This document shows, piece by piece, positions 5,725 through 6,067 of a stretch of DNA of 6,067 nucleotides (within the stretch, counting starts at the first letter, position 1; every line of letters starts with the position of its first letter). Source of the DNA: Chloroflexota bacterium (GTDB lineage: Bacteria > Chloroflexota > Ktedonobacteria > Ktedonobacterales > Ktedonobacteraceae); NCBI GenBank assembly GCA_902812455.1, contig CADDZH010000173.1:1-6067 (forward strand), read 5' to 3'. The translations under genes and the position numbers were made by a program. A model generated the notes under the pieces. It saw only the letters and a program-made list of their open reading frames with translations, made no database searches and was not told where the DNA came from.

Positions 5725-6067
5725 ATGGCAGAGAACCTGCTTGAAGTAAATAATTTGAAAACGTACTTTTTCACCCGTAGCGGAGTGGTGAAAGCGGTCA
5801 ATGATGTCTCCTTTACGATCAAGCCTGGAGAAACATTAGGAGTAGTGGGAGAGAGCGGGTGTGGTAAAAGTGTTACCGCTCTTTCCGTCATGCGGCTGGT
5901 AGCAAGCCCTCCGGGAAAAATTGTAGGCGGCGAGATCAACTTCAACGGCGAGAACATTCTGGAGAAAAGCCAGGATGAAATGACGGATATACGTGGAAGC
6001 AAGATGTCGATGATCTTCCAGGATCCGATGACCTCGCTCAACCCTGTATTCAATGTTGGTTTTCAAA
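5725..6067 (+). CDS. DppD/OppD-type ABC importer ATP-binding protein (partial, 3' end outside window)
   Basis: The first 114 residues of the cytoplasmic ATPase that powers the importer; the frame is open at the window edge. It starts [26 protein letters not shown], the A-loop region of the family. Walker A is GESGCGKS (42-49), intact and canonical, unlike the divergent gene at the left. The Q-loop lies in [11 protein letters not shown] (98-108) with Gln99, and PMTSLNP is characteristic of the DppD/DppF group. The signature (LSGGQ-type) motif, Walker B, H-loop and the C-terminal oligopeptide domain are expected in the roughly 210-230 residues beyond the edge. A second ATPase (DppF type) would normally follow. 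It is the third gene of the operon and begins 19 bases after the second permease. DppD fits better than DppF because of the order and the N-terminus. Confidence 0.93.
   Translation, partial: MAENLLEVNNLKTYFFTRSGVVKAVNDVSFTIKPGETLGVVGESGCGKSVTALSVMRLVASPPGKIVGGEINFNGENILEKSQDEMTDIRGSKMSMIFQDPMTSLNPVFNVGFQ

Noticed and set aside
5355..6053. Minus-strand reading frame of 232 codons overlapping the second permease and the ATPase
   Set aside because: It crosses two well-supported plus-strand genes with canonical motifs and shows no domain of its own.

Overview
The window carries a divergent pair of transcription units. On the left, on the minus strand, is one gene for a RecA/RepA-fold AAA family protein with a C-terminal winged helix. 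On the right, on the plus strand, is the start of a Dpp/Opp-type ABC importer locus: a lipoprotein substrate-binding protein, two permeases and the first third of an ATP-binding subunit cut by the window edge. The lipoprotein signal peptide ending in Cys-Gly5, the SigA-like promoters and the strong Shine-Dalgarno sites suggest a monoderm-type or Chloroflexota-like bacterium. From memory of similar gene styles I favour the Ktedonobacteria, but nothing here (no rRNA, no marker gene) proves it.

Layout. 1-79: no supportable gene. 80-1240 (-): AAA_25/RepA-like protein, 386 aa. 1241-1580: divergent intergenic region with a good minus-strand promoter (-35 TTGCTT, 17 bp, extended -10 TGCTATACT), two overlapping inverted repeats at that promoter, a weak plus-strand promoter candidate, and repeated AGCAAA half-sites. 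1581-3308 (+): family 5 solute-binding lipoprotein. 3321-3353: strong intrinsic terminator. 3354-3608: second regulatory region with a near-consensus promoter (TTGACA, 18 bp, TACAAT), four copies of AATGCTT, and a leader that can form two mutually exclusive hairpins. 3609-4568 and 4584-5705 (+): DppB- and DppC-type permeases. 5725-6067 (+): DppD/OppD-type ATPase, partial.

How it works together. The lipoprotein should capture a peptide-like (or nickel/oligosaccharide-like) ligand outside the membrane and deliver it to the permease heterodimer, which is driven by the ATPase and presumably a second ATPase beyond the window. The binding protein is insulated from the permease-ATPase operon by a terminator and a new promoter, so the two can be expressed at different levels. 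The ligand cannot be read from the sequence.

Most interesting point. The minus-strand ATPase-fold protein has lost two residues central to ATP hydrolysis in its family: the Walker A lysine is Leu54, and the glutamate of the family's E-D-S motif appears to be Ala88. The Walker B aspartate and the C-terminal DNA-binding domain remain. It may be a pseudo-ATPase acting as a DNA-binding or nucleotide-sensing protein. The importer genes themselves are ordinary; their regulatory regions are less so.
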